From Mycobacterium dioxanotrophicus (GTDB taxonomy: Bacteria; Actinomycetota; Actinomycetes; Mycobacteriales; Mycobacteriaceae): a DNA stretch of 64,000 nucleotides. Of this stretch, positions 1 through 8,489 are shown piece by piece. The position numbers were made by a program, and so were the translations under genes. A model generated the notes under the pieces. It searched no databases. It had not been told where the DNA came from and was given only the letters and a program-made list of their open reading frames with translations. The stretch lies in NCBI RefSeq assembly GCF_002157835.1, contig NZ_CP020812.1, forward strand, positions 42,338-106,337. Reading direction: 5' to 3'. Position 1 is the stretch's first letter. The number at the start of each line of letters is the position of its first letter.

Positions 1-580
1 CGGCGTCGACGCGGGTTCCGGTGCTGCGTGAGAGCCGGCCGGGGGCACCCGCACCGTGTAGGCGGTTGGCTTCAAGCTGTACGCGCCGGGCGTCACCGAT
101 CAACCCCTGGTTGTCCTTGGAGAACGCGATCTCGTCGGTCATCGCGGCGAGGTCGATCTTGTTGGCCTCCTGGTGCAGGTTGTACTGCTGCGCCAGGTCG
201 TCCGGGTCGAAGAAGTCCCGGATGTCGTCGGGCGCGCCGTGCTCGTGCCCCTGCTGCGGAATGGGGCTCGGATTCTCCGAAACGGTGAACGACTCCAGTG
301 TGCCGGTGTCGCTCAGGTCGTCGTGGGTGTGGCCGTGCGAGTCGTCATCGCCGAAGCCGACGCGAACCAGGGAGAAGAACGCGTCGAATACTTCGTCGAA
401 TACGGCTTGGTCACGTCGATCCTTGAGCAGCGCCACCGACAGGGCGCAGCGCAGGGTTTCCCTGTCTGCCAGCACTCCGGGCTGACTTGCCGCGCGTAAC
501 GCGTCCAACGCCTCCGACACCGAGATGCGCACGCCTGCCAGACGAAGCAGTCGCACGAACCGGTGGATCGCATTCTCCAC
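1..580 (-). CDS. CoxE-like VWA-domain protein (partial, runs off left edge)
   Basis: The frame opens at a GTG (580) nine bases after the stop of the moxR-like gene and stays open to the window edge (about 193 codons), so the C-terminal VWA/MIDAS part lies outside. A GAGG ribosome site overlaps the upstream stop, and a stop codon in the same frame just upstream fixes the start. The N-terminus (FVRLLRLAGVRISVSEALDA, then a VALLKDRRDQAVFDEVFDAFF-type stretch) is typical of the CoxE family. These proteins pair with MoxR ATPases as metal-cofactor insertion chaperones for CO dehydrogenase, NO reductase and Rubisco-type enzymes. Here it is the third gene of an alcohol dehydrogenase-moxR-coxE operon. 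The client is unknown; the alcohol dehydrogenase or the copper monooxygenase are candidates by inference. Confidence 0.8.
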   Translation of the reverse strand, partial: MENAIHRFVRLLRLAGVRISVSEALDALRAASQPGVLADRETLRCALSVALLKDRRDQAVFDEVFDAFFSLVRVGFGDDDSHGHTHDDLSDTGTLESFTVSENPSPIPQQGHEHGAPDDIRDFFDPDDLAQQYNLHQEANKIDLAAMTDEIAFSKDNQGLIGDARRVQLEANRLHGAGAPGRLSRSTGTRVDA

Positions 581-589
581 GCAACATCC

Positions 590-1798
590 TCACAGGGCGC
601 GGCGTCGGGCGAAGGAGCGGCTGCCCTGCTCCCCGCTGATCTGCGCCCGGGACCGAGACGGGATTTTATCCGCCTTCGGGGTTCCGTAATAGCCTTCGTC
701 GAAGCGGCCCGGCGTGTCTTTTGCGGCTCGCACCGCGGCGCCGTCGACATCGCCTCCGAGAAGTTGGTGGTCATGGTCTTCGTGGCGATGGTGGTTGTGC
801 TGATGTGAATGATCGTGGTGGTGTCCGGGCGAGTCCGGAACGGCGGCATTCGGGTCCACCAGCCGCGGGATGACCTCGAGCGCCTTGCGCACATCCTTGT
901 CGTATTTGACCACGACTGACACGGTCTCGGCGAGAACGGGTGCGGTCAGTTCGTCCACACCGAGCACCGCGAGGGTGCGTGCCCAGTCGATGGTTTCCGA
1001 GATGCTGGGAGCCTTGCGCAGTTCGAGTTGACGCAGTCCGCGAACGATATCGACCAGCTGGGCGGCCAGAACGTCGGATAGCCCGGTGTCTTTGGAGCGG
1101 ACGATGGCGAGTTCGCGTTCGGCGGTGGGGTAGTCGAGGAACATGTGCAAGCAGCGCCGCTTGAGCGCAGCCGCGAGGTCGCGCGTGTTGTTAGAGGTCA
1201 ACACGACATAGGGTGGCTGCGTGGCGGTGAACGTGCCCAGCTCGGGCACGGAGATCTGAAACTCGCCGAGCATCTCCAGCAGTACCGCCTCGAGCGCTTC
1301 GTCGGCGCGGTCGACCTCGTCGATCAGAAGCACCACGGGCTCTGGGGCGCGGATCGCCTCCAACAACGGTCGCGCAGCCAGGAAACGCTCGGAAAAGAAC
1401 ACGCTCTCCTGGGCGCCGATGCGCTCGACGGCATCATGTAGGTCCGTCGCGTCGGCGACGATCTGGCCGATCTTCTCCCGCAGGATCTGGGTGTAGAGCA
1501 GCTGCTTGCCGTAATCCCATTCGTACAGCGCCTTGGTCTCGTCCTGGCCCTCGTAGCACTGCAGGCGCAGCAACCGGCGGCCGGTGGCCGCCGCCAACGT
1601 CTTGGCCAGCTCGGTCTTCCCAACGCCGGCCGGCCCTTCCAGCAACACCGGTTTGTTCATCCTGGTGACAAGGTAAACCGTGGTCGCCAACCGCCGGTCG
1701 GCGATATAGCCGAGCTCGGTCAAACGGGCGACGACGTCGTCGACGCTCGCGAAAATGCCATCGGCGCCGGCGAGAGTGGTAGTGCCTGGAAGGGTCAC
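590..1798 (-). CDS. MoxR-type AAA+ ATPase with His-rich C-terminal segment
   Basis: 402 aa. Walker A is GPAGVGKT (residues 55-62) and Walker B is VVLLIDEVD (D160/E161), with a sensor-type TSNNTRDL motif near 201-208 and an arginine-containing KRRC stretch. This is the MoxR/NorQ/CbbQ class that remodels metalloenzymes together with a VWA partner, which is the next gene (9-bp gap). Residues 326-344 carry eleven histidines in nineteen positions, a metal-binding-like insert beyond the normal AAA+ core; most MoxR proteins are about 300-330 aa and lack it. It follows the alcohol dehydrogenase by 68 bp in the same direction, so one operon is likely. The role in metal loading is inferred from family and context. 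Confidence 0.88.
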   Translation of the reverse strand: MTLPGTTTLAGADGIFASVDDVVARLTELGYIADRRLATTVYLVTRMNKPVLLEGPAGVGKTELAKTLAAATGRRLLRLQCYEGQDETKALYEWDYGKQLLYTQILREKIGQIVADATDLHDAVERIGAQESVFFSERFLAARPLLEAIRAPEPVVLLIDEVDRADEALEAVLLEMLGEFQISVPELGTFTATQPPYVVLTSNNTRDLAAALKRRCLHMFLDYPTAERELAIVRSKDTGLSDVLAAQLVDIVRGLRQLELRKAPSISETIDWARTLAVLGVDELTAPVLAETVSVVVKYDKDVRKALEVIPRLVDPNAAVPDSPGHHHDHSHQHNHHRHEDHDHQLLGGDVDGAAVRAAKDTPGRFDEGYYGTPKADKIPSRSRAQISGEQGSRSFARRRAL

Positions 1799-1866
1799 GG
1801 TAATCCTTTGGGTGACGGGTGGGGCCGGACAGGGTTAGGGAAAGCCGCTGCCCAACCCGTTCCCCT

Positions 1867-3159
1867 TCAGCTGAGCAGGTCGTCGAGATCGCCGTTGAGA
1901 CAGTGCTCAACCACGGGGCGCACCGTTTCAAACGTGCACTCCTTAGGGTTGCCTGGGGTGCAGGCGTCTCCGAGGACATGGTTGGTGATGTTGTCGACGT
2001 CGTCCTTGTCACCTTTGATGGTAGGCCGCGATTCGTAGAACTTCGTCGGGCCTTGGCCGAGCCGGTTCTTGCTGTAGCTGTTTTGGGTCACGTCAGTGAA
2101 CTTTTCGGGGATCCCGACGTCTCTCAACAGTCTGATGCTGGCAGCCAGTGCCTGGTCGGCCGCTTGAACCTCTGTCAAACCGGCGGTGTCTACGCCCATC
2201 GCCTCGGCGATGTCGGCGAACCGCCTGTACATCACCGGCATGTTGAACGCCCAGACCCGCGGCAGGGCGATGGCGTTGTTCAGTCCGTGATGGGTGTCGT
2301 AGAACGCGCTCACCGCGTGTGAGATCGAGTGGATGATGCCCAGCCCGCCGGAGTTGAACGCCTGGGCTGCGATGTACTGCGCGTACATCATGCCCTCGCG
2401 TCCAGCGAGCTCCTGCGGGTTCCACGTCGCCTGCCGCAGGTTCTGCGCGGTCAGCTTGATCGCATAAAGCGCGTTGCCCAGCGACGGGGCGAAGTTCAGC
2501 CGCGACACGTAGGGTTCCGACGCGTGCGCCAGCACATCGAAGCCGCATTGCGCGGTGTAGTCGACGGGGCAGTCGAAGTAGAGAACCGGGTCATCGACGG
2601 CCAGCGTCGCCACCGATGCGTCGTCGAACGCGACGTACTTGTGCGGTTTGCTCGGATCGGTGGTGGTATCGGTGATGACATAGGCCCATGAGGTCTCCGA
2701 GCCGGTGCCCGCCGTGGTGGACACCGCGATGTGCGGCGGGTTCTTGGGGTTCTCCGACTTGTTGAACCCTTCGAACTCGTTGACGCTGCGCCCATCGTGG
2801 GCCACCGAGATGCGCGCCCCCTTGCAGGCGTCGTGGGAGGAACCGCCGCCGATGGAGACGAAGCTGTCGCAGCCGTTAGATTGGTACAGCTCGACCGAAT
2901 CCATCACGTTGTAGTCTTTGGGGTTCGACTCGACCTTGTCGTACACCACGACTTCGAGGCCGTGATACTTCATGGATTCGACGATCCTGTGCACAATGTC
3001 GGAGCCGCGAAGGCCGCTGGTCATCACCAGTGTCTTCTTGAACCCGAGCTTGAGTGCCTCCGGGCCGATGAGTTCGTGGGCCCCCGGGCCCATCAGGGCC
3101 CGGGGAAACGGATGGAATTCCTTGATAGGGAACGGCTTGAGAAGTTCGTCTACCTGCAT
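1867..3159 (-). CDS. mno: NDMA-dependent (mycofactocin-type) alcohol dehydrogenase, MNO/Mdo family
   Basis: 430 aa iron-containing-type alcohol dehydrogenase. It has the nucleotide-binding SIGGGSSHD motif, the HIAVSTTAGTGSETSWAY stretch and the metal-site segment HSISHAV...DTHHGLNNAIALPRVW. The whole protein closely follows mycobacterial methanol:NDMA oxidoreductase (Mdo/MNO; recognised from memory). That family keeps a tightly bound NAD and needs an external acceptor, thought to be mycofactocin. In this cluster it would oxidise the alcohol made by the monooxygenase. It is divergent from the AcoR-like regulator (324-bp gap) and heads the operon with moxR and coxE. The mycofactocin gene mftF is present in the window but broken. 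Confidence 0.9.
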   Translation of the reverse strand: MQVDELLKPFPIKEFHPFPRALMGPGAHELIGPEALKLGFKKTLVMTSGLRGSDIVHRIVESMKYHGLEVVVYDKVESNPKDYNVMDSVELYQSNGCDSFVSIGGGSSHDACKGARISVAHDGRSVNEFEGFNKSENPKNPPHIAVSTTAGTGSETSWAYVITDTTTDPSKPHKYVAFDDASVATLAVDDPVLYFDCPVDYTAQCGFDVLAHASEPYVSRLNFAPSLGNALYAIKLTAQNLRQATWNPQELAGREGMMYAQYIAAQAFNSGGLGIIHSISHAVSAFYDTHHGLNNAIALPRVWAFNMPVMYRRFADIAEAMGVDTAGLTEVQAADQALAASIRLLRDVGIPEKFTDVTQNSYSKNRLGQGPTKFYESRPTIKGDKDDVDNITNHVLGDACTPGNPKECTFETVRPVVEHCLNGDLDDLLS

Positions 3160-3180
3160 GCTGCACCGGTCCTAATATCT

Positions 3181-3198
3181 GTGTGCCGTGGCGCACAC
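3181..3198. promoter_or_regulatory. Inverted repeat upstream of the alcohol dehydrogenase operon
   Basis: GTGTGC-N6-GCACAC, perfect 6-bp arms, begins 22 bp upstream of the alcohol dehydrogenase start, between it and the divergent regulator. A regulator site is plausible from position only. It is not the same as the GTCACA-N12-TGTGAC repeat upstream of the aldehyde dehydrogenase and hmoC. Confidence 0.4.
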
Positions 3199-3359
3199 CC
3201 TGGCGATTGACTTGCCGCCGCGTATCAGCACCTGGTCGGGCCCGAGAACCACAGTCGGCGATGCTCAACCTAATCAACCCGCACGGGGGGCGGAAAGGGC
3301 ATCGGAGGCGCCCTGATCAGTTGGAACACCGGAACCGCACGACTGGCGAGTGTGCCAGC

Positions 3360-3373
3360 TGCCCAGCTGGGCA
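3360..3373. promoter_or_regulatory. 14-bp perfect palindrome upstream of the AcoR-like regulator
   Basis: TGCCCAGCTGGGCA reads identically on both strands and lies 111 bp upstream of the chosen regulator start in the divergent intergenic region. It could be an autoregulatory operator. No other copy was noticed in the window. Confidence 0.35.
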
Positions 3374-3483
3374 GTTCCGATGGTGTGTGGTCAACGCTAC
3401 AGTTCGCCGCGACCCGGAACTTCGCTCGTCAATGCCGCAGTTTTGCCGCATCGGCTCCTGACGGGAATAGAATTGGGATCGTT

Positions 3484-5178
3484 ATGTATGAGGCAGATCA
3501 CATCAAAGGAGCTGTGGTGCCCCCGGACACTGCTGATCCGCCGACGTCGCGACCGGACATCGTCATGTCGTGGCGCCGATCTGCGCTCAGCGGCGTCAGT
3601 CCGGACAAGCCGCCGCAACTTGACCTGGCACCTGATGTCGACGGTGATTCTCCGTTGCTGCGATCCGCGATGCCGGTTCTGGAAGAACTCGGGGCAGAGA
3701 TCGCCGATACCGGGTTATGTCTCCTGTTGACTGACCGCGACGGCCGCATCGTTCGAAGCGTTATCGACAACACCGCTCTCGCGCGGCGCATCGAAGGGCT
3801 GGGAGTCGTCGCGGGCGCCCGCTTCAGTGAAGACGCGGTCGGGACGACGTCGCTGGGCACACCTTTGGAGGTCCGCCACGGCGTTGTTGTCAATGCAGCC
3901 GAGCACTACCTTGAATCGCTGCGCCGGCTCAGTTGTTACGGGTCGCCGATAATTCACCCTGCCACGGGCCGGGTGGAAGGCGTCCTTGACATGACGATCG
4001 AGGACGAACGGGCCGATCCGCTGTTTGTCCCCTTCATCGACCGCGCGGTCCGAGATATCGAACGCCGGTTGCTGGACGGATCGAGGGTATCTCAGCAGCG
4101 CTTAGTCGCCGCGTTCCAGGACACCGTCGCGCCGCCGCACGCGGCGCTCGTCGCGATGGGAACGGACATGCTGCTGCACAACAATGCGGCCGCAAATCTT
4201 CTGAGTTCCACCGATTACGTTGTGCTGGGGGAGATCGTCTCGGAGATGCGCCCCGGCGAGAGGCGAACAATCACCATCGAGTTGGCGTGTGGCGAGTCGG
4301 CACGGGTGAATGCGCAGTCCGTCGCCGGCAGCGAGGGTGGTGCCATCTTTGTCGTGCACCCCACGCTTGCCACCGCCAACCCCGTGCCGCGAGGATCGCA
4401 CGTCGATGCGGCGGTGCCGCGGCTGCGCGCCGAGATCAGCCGGCTCGCCCGAGCCAGCGGAGCGGTGGCGGTTTGCGGTGAACCTGGCTCGGGCCGCAGC
4501 ACCGTCGCTGACGAAATTGCCGGGGCGGCCGCGGTACGGCTGGACGTCTGCGATCTCATCCGAGTGGGCGAGCGCGAATGGCTGACACGATTGGCCGAGG
4601 CGGCAAACGCGTCACCGCCCGCCATCGTGGTCGAGCACCTGGAATCACTCCCCGAGTCGATGGTCCCCGCCGTGACGCCGCTGGTCGACCGCGACAGTGG
4701 GCCGCGACTTGTGCTGACGAGTCGCCCGGTGGACGATCTGGCGGCCGGCATCGCAGCAGTCGTCGCCCGCTGCCCGGGCCGCATCGACATTCCTCCCCTG
4801 CGCCGGCGCCGTCTGGAACTCGGCGCGATTGCCCGCCGGATGCTGTCCAATATCGAGGGCAGGTGGGAACTGACACCCAACGCGCTGGCGGCATTGTCCG
4901 CCGCCGATTGGCCCGGCAATTTGACTGAGTTGGCATGCGTCCTGCGCACGGCTTCACACACAGCGACGGGCGGCAGGATTGACGTGCGCGACCTGCCCAC
5001 CCGGTATCAGCACACCGGTCGGATCACCCACCTCGCCGGACGCGAACGCGCCGAGCGGCAGGCGATCATCGACGCGCTTGCCAACGCCGCGGGCAACAAG
5101 GTGCACGCGGCACGCGAATTGGGCATCAGCCGCAGCACGCTGTACGCGCGGATGAAGGCGCTCAACATCCCGTCTTAA
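3484..5178 (+). CDS. AcoR/MimR-like GAF-AAA-Fis transcriptional regulator
   Basis: 564 aa from the ATG at 3484; an upstream in-frame ATG (3352) exists, but the extra 44 residues look non-coding. The order is an N-terminal SWRRSALSGV segment, a GAF-like sensor region (about residues 60-200; AEHYLESLRRLSCYGSPI), a degenerate AAA+ region with a Walker-A-like GEPGSGRST, and a C-terminal Fis-type HTH (NKVHAARELGISRSTLYARM). The GAFTGA loop that contacts sigma-54 is not seen, as expected in mycobacteria, which lack sigma-54. Relatives control acetoin, propane or other short-chain oxidation operons. It lies between the divergent alcohol dehydrogenase and the aldehyde dehydrogenase, and is a candidate to bind the repeats at 5288-5311 and 14567-14590. 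Confidence 0.85.
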   Translation: MYEADHIKGAVVPPDTADPPTSRPDIVMSWRRSALSGVSPDKPPQLDLAPDVDGDSPLLRSAMPVLEELGAEIADTGLCLLLTDRDGRIVRSVIDNTALARRIEGLGVVAGARFSEDAVGTTSLGTPLEVRHGVVVNAAEHYLESLRRLSCYGSPIIHPATGRVEGVLDMTIEDERADPLFVPFIDRAVRDIERRLLDGSRVSQQRLVAAFQDTVAPPHAALVAMGTDMLLHNNAAANLLSSTDYVVLGEIVSEMRPGERRTITIELACGESARVNAQSVAGSEGGAIFVVHPTLATANPVPRGSHVDAAVPRLRAEISRLARASGAVAVCGEPGSGRSTVADEIAGAAAVRLDVCDLIRVGEREWLTRLAEAANASPPAIVVEHLESLPESMVPAVTPLVDRDSGPRLVLTSRPVDDLAAGIAAVVARCPGRIDIPPLRRRRLELGAIARRMLSNIEGRWELTPNALAALSAADWPGNLTELACVLRTASHTATGGRIDVRDLPTRYQHTGRITHLAGRERAERQAIIDALANAAGNKVHAARELGISRSTLYARMKALNIPS

Positions 5179-5250
5179 CCGGCCGCAGGGTCGTTGGAGT
5201 GCGCGCCATCACCGCCGAAGCGGTGCACAGCCGAGGTGTCCAAAAGTCGA

Positions 5251-5322
5251 ACAGTTACGACACAGCGGCGACGTGATGATGGTGGTGGTCACATCTGTCT
5301 GCCGGTGTGACGTAGGAAACGG
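5251..5322 (+). promoter_or_regulatory. Composite control element A (shared with hmoC promoter)
   Basis: ACAGTTAC followed by GACAC, TGATGAT, then GTCACA (5288-5293), a 12-base spacer and TGTGAC (5306-5311), then AGGAAACGGA. The same ordered motifs occur at 14532-14602 upstream of hmoC with identical dyad arms and spacer length. The dyad ends 36 bp before the aldehyde dehydrogenase ATG. The repeat is seen directly; its role as an activator site is inferred. Confidence 0.7.
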
Positions 5323-5347
5323 AACCGACCGACACAGGGAGGGTGTG

Positions 5348-6850
5348 ATGACCGTAGTTGCCGACTCGCCGCCGGTACTTCCCGCGGTCCACGAGTTCTT
5401 GACGCGTACAAGGAGCTTATTGATCGACGGCGAGTGGGTCCAGGCGGCCTCAGGCCGTACTTTCGGGACCGTCGACCCCGCCACCGGCAACACGCTCACC
5501 GAGGTGGCCCACGGCGAAGCCGTCGACATCGACAGAGCCGTGCGAGCGGCTCGGAAGGCATTCGACGCCGGTCCCTGGCCGTCCATGAAGCCCAACCAGC
5601 GCGAGCGCCTGCTGTGGCGCGTGGGTGATGTCCTGTCTGAGCGCGCCGAGGAGTTCGGCCAGCTCGAATCGCTCGATAACGGAAAGTCCGCCGCCATCGC
5701 CACCGCAGTCGACGTCGCGTGGTCCGCCGATGTCTTTCGGTACTACGCCGGATGGGCCACCAAGATCGAGGGCTCGACGATCAACGTGTCAATGCCGTTC
5801 GCGCTCGGCGGACGGTTTCATGCCTACACCCTGCGCGAGCCGGTCGGGGTTTGCGGCCTGATCGTGCCGTGGAACTTCCCCTTGTTGATGGCGGCATGGA
5901 AGTTGGCGCCCGCCCTGGCAGCGGGCAACACGGTGATCCTGAAGCCCGCCGAGCAGACGCCGCTGACGGCGCTGCTGCTCGGCGAGGTGTTCCAGGAGGC
6001 CGGCTTCCCGCCCGGCGTGGTGAACATCGTCACGGGGTTCGGCGATGCCGGCGCGGCGCTGTCGGGCCACCACGACGTGGACAAGATCGCGTTCACCGGG
6101 TCGACGGAGGTCGGCAAGAAGATTGTCGATGCCGCCAAGGGCAACCTGAAAAAGGTGTCGCTGGAGCTGGGCGGCAAGAGCGCGAACGTGGTGTTCGCCG
6201 ACGCCGACTTCGACGCGGCTGTGGCAGGCTCGGTCACCGCCTGGATGTTCAACCACGGGCAGTGCTGCGTCGCCGGAACCAGGCTGCTCGTCGACGAGCG
6301 CATCTTCGACGACTTCACCGGGGCCGTGGCCGAGACCGCCAGCAAGGTCAAGATCGGGCCCGGGCTGGACCCCACGACGGAACTCGGCCCGCTGATCTCA
6401 CAGGACCAGTTCGACAAGGTCGACCGCTACCTGCGGGAGGGACTGGCCGACGGTGCCCGGGCGTTGACCGGCGGCAAACGGTGGGGCGATTCCGGCTTTT
6501 TCATCGAGCCGACGGTGTTCGTCGACGTCAAGCCCGAATACAGCATCGTCCGGGAGGAAATCTTCGGCCCCGTCGTGGCTGCGATGCCGTTCGACGGCGA
6601 GAGCGGTGCCGTGGCCGCGGCCAACGACAGCATCTACGGGCTTGCGGCCGGCATCTGGACCAAGGACATCTCCAAGGCGCACCGCACAGCACAGCAGCTG
6701 AAGGCGGGCTCGGTATGGATCAACCAGTACAACGGGTTCGACACCGCAATGCCGTTCGGCGGCTACAAGCAATCCGGGTGGGGCCGCGAACTCGGCCAGT
6801 CGGCAATCGACCTGTACACCCAGATCAAATCGGTCAATGTCGCCCTATAA
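5348..6850 (+). CDS. NAD(P)-dependent aldehyde dehydrogenase
   Basis: 500 aa, normal for the ALDH superfamily. The start is the ATG at 5348 after a GGAGGG ribosome site; an upstream ATG at 5273 would put the control element inside the coding region. VPWNFPL and ILKPAEQTP form the cofactor pocket, FTGSTEVGKKI is the Rossmann loop, LELGGK carries the general base Glu273, and FNHGQCC carries the catalytic Cys307. The C-terminal MPFGGYKQSGWGRELG stretch is typical. It would oxidise the aldehyde produced from the alkane-derived alcohol to the acid, feeding the acyl-CoA synthetase 55 bp downstream, probably in the same operon. Confidence 0.93.
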   Translation: MTVVADSPPVLPAVHEFLTRTRSLLIDGEWVQAASGRTFGTVDPATGNTLTEVAHGEAVDIDRAVRAARKAFDAGPWPSMKPNQRERLLWRVGDVLSERAEEFGQLESLDNGKSAAIATAVDVAWSADVFRYYAGWATKIEGSTINVSMPFALGGRFHAYTLREPVGVCGLIVPWNFPLLMAAWKLAPALAAGNTVILKPAEQTPLTALLLGEVFQEAGFPPGVVNIVTGFGDAGAALSGHHDVDKIAFTGSTEVGKKIVDAAKGNLKKVSLELGGKSANVVFADADFDAAVAGSVTAWMFNHGQCCVAGTRLLVDERIFDDFTGAVAETASKVKIGPGLDPTTELGPLISQDQFDKVDRYLREGLADGARALTGGKRWGDSGFFIEPTVFVDVKPEYSIVREEIFGPVVAAMPFDGESGAVAAANDSIYGLAAGIWTKDISKAHRTAQQLKAGSVWINQYNGFDTAMPFGGYKQSGWGRELGQSAIDLYTQIKSVNVAL

Positions 6851-6905
6851 ACAACTGACGAAGAAAAGGCCGCTCGTCGGTCATCGAGTGGGAGGCTGAA
6901 CAACG

Positions 6906-8438
6906 ATGCGTATCCCGTTGACCACCAATACATTCCTCGACCGGGCGGAGCGCATCTACGGCGACCGCACCGGGGTGATCGACGAGCCGTCGGCGCCGGA
7001 CAATCTGGGCCAGTTGACGTACCGGCAGCTAGCGACCCGCGGTACGGCTGTGCAGGCGGGCCTCGACCGCCTTGATGTGCCGGAGGGCGGACGAGTCGCC
7101 GTGGTAAGCCACAACTCTGCGCGTCTGCTCGAGCTACTTCTCGCCGTGCCGTCGTCCGGTCGCATCCTGGTGCCGATCAACTTCCGGCTGCAGCCGAATG
7201 AAGTGTCGTACATCATCGACGACTGCGAAGCCGACGTGCTGCTGGTGGACCCGGAACTCGACGGTCCGCTCGCGCAGGTGTCGGCCCGGAACCGGCTGGT
7301 TCTCGGAGGCGAGTCCGACGACGTCCTGCTCGACTTCGCGAGCGAACCACAACCGTGGTCACATCCCGACGAGGACGCTGTCGCGACGCTGAACTACACG
7401 AGCGGGACCACCGGCAAGCCTAAGGGCGTGTGCCTGACGCACCGCAACATCTGGCTCAACGGCCTCACGTTCGGCCTGCACATGCAGGTGTCCGATCACG
7501 ATGTGCTGATGCACGTGCTGCCGATGTTCCACTGCAACGGCTGGGGCATGCCCTATGTCGCAACGGGGTTGGGCGTCGAACAGGTGGTGCTTCGCAAGGT
7601 GGACGGCGCGGAGATCCTGCGGCGCGTCGACGCTCACGGAGTTACGTTGATGTGCGGTGCGCCGACGGTGTGGAACATGGTGCTCGACGCCGCGCGGGAC
7701 TGGGAGGGCGCCATCCCGGGGCGTGACCGGGTCCGCATCGTCTGCGCTGGCGCGCCGCCACCGTCGCTCACCGTCGCGCGGATAGAACGCGAACTCGGCT
7801 GGCAGTTCAACCAGATCTACGGCCTCACCGAGACGGCGCCTCTGGTGACCGTCAACCGTCCACGCCGCGAGTACGACGGGCTGGAGCTGGGGGACCGGGC
7901 CAAGAAGCTGAGCCGGGCCGGCGTGCCCTCGCTGGGCACCTCGGTGCGCATCGACGAGGAGGGTGAGGTCTTGGTGGCGTCCAACCACGTCATGGCCGAG
8001 TACTGGAACAAGAAGGAAGAGACCGACGCGGTCATCAAGTCCGGGTGGTTTCACACCGGTGACGGCGGAGTCCTCGGGTCCGACGGGTATCTGACGATCA
8101 CGGACCGGAAGAAGGACGTGATCATCTCCGGCGGTGAGAATGTCAGCTCGATCGAGGTCGAAGACGTACTCGTCGGCCATCCCGCCATCGCCGACGCGGC
8201 CGTCATCGCGACTCCCGACGACAAGTGGGGCGAACTGGTGACAGCAATCGTCGTGCCGCGGGACGGGCAGACCCTCACAGAGGATGACGTCATCGACTTC
8301 GCGAAAAGCAAGCTGGCGCATTACAAGGCGCCGAAGAAGGTGATCTTCCGTTCGGACATCCCGTACACCGCCACCGGCAAGAAGCAGAAGTTCAAGCTGC
8401 GCGCACCGTTTTGGACCGGTGAACGGCAAGTCAACTGA
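6906..8438 (+). CDS. Acyl-CoA synthetase (AMP-forming ligase)
   Basis: 510 aa ANL-superfamily enzyme. The ATP-binding P-loop YTSGTTGKPKG is at residues 164-174; IYGLTET, the hinge segment LTITDRKKDVIISGGENVSS and the C-terminal Lys motif in YTATGKKQKF are all present. It activates a carboxylic acid to acyl-AMP and then acyl-CoA. A GGAGG site lies a few bases before the ATG. Its position directly after the aldehyde dehydrogenase suggests it activates the short- or medium-chain acid made from the hydrocarbon, linking the pathway to beta-oxidation or the methylmalonyl route. Chain-length specificity cannot be read from the sequence. Confidence 0.92.
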   Translation: MRIPLTTNTFLDRAERIYGDRTGVIDEPSAPDNLGQLTYRQLATRGTAVQAGLDRLDVPEGGRVAVVSHNSARLLELLLAVPSSGRILVPINFRLQPNEVSYIIDDCEADVLLVDPELDGPLAQVSARNRLVLGGESDDVLLDFASEPQPWSHPDEDAVATLNYTSGTTGKPKGVCLTHRNIWLNGLTFGLHMQVSDHDVLMHVLPMFHCNGWGMPYVATGLGVEQVVLRKVDGAEILRRVDAHGVTLMCGAPTVWNMVLDAARDWEGAIPGRDRVRIVCAGAPPPSLTVARIERELGWQFNQIYGLTETAPLVTVNRPRREYDGLELGDRAKKLSRAGVPSLGTSVRIDEEGEVLVASNHVMAEYWNKKEETDAVIKSGWFHTGDGGVLGSDGYLTITDRKKDVIISGGENVSSIEVEDVLVGHPAIADAAVIATPDDKWGELVTAIVVPRDGQTLTEDDVIDFAKSKLAHYKAPKKVIFRSDIPYTATGKKQKFKLRAPFWTGERQVN

Positions 8439-8489
8439 TCTGCGTGTGTACGACCCCGGTGGCGCGCCCGTCCGAAATGAGTCTGACCG

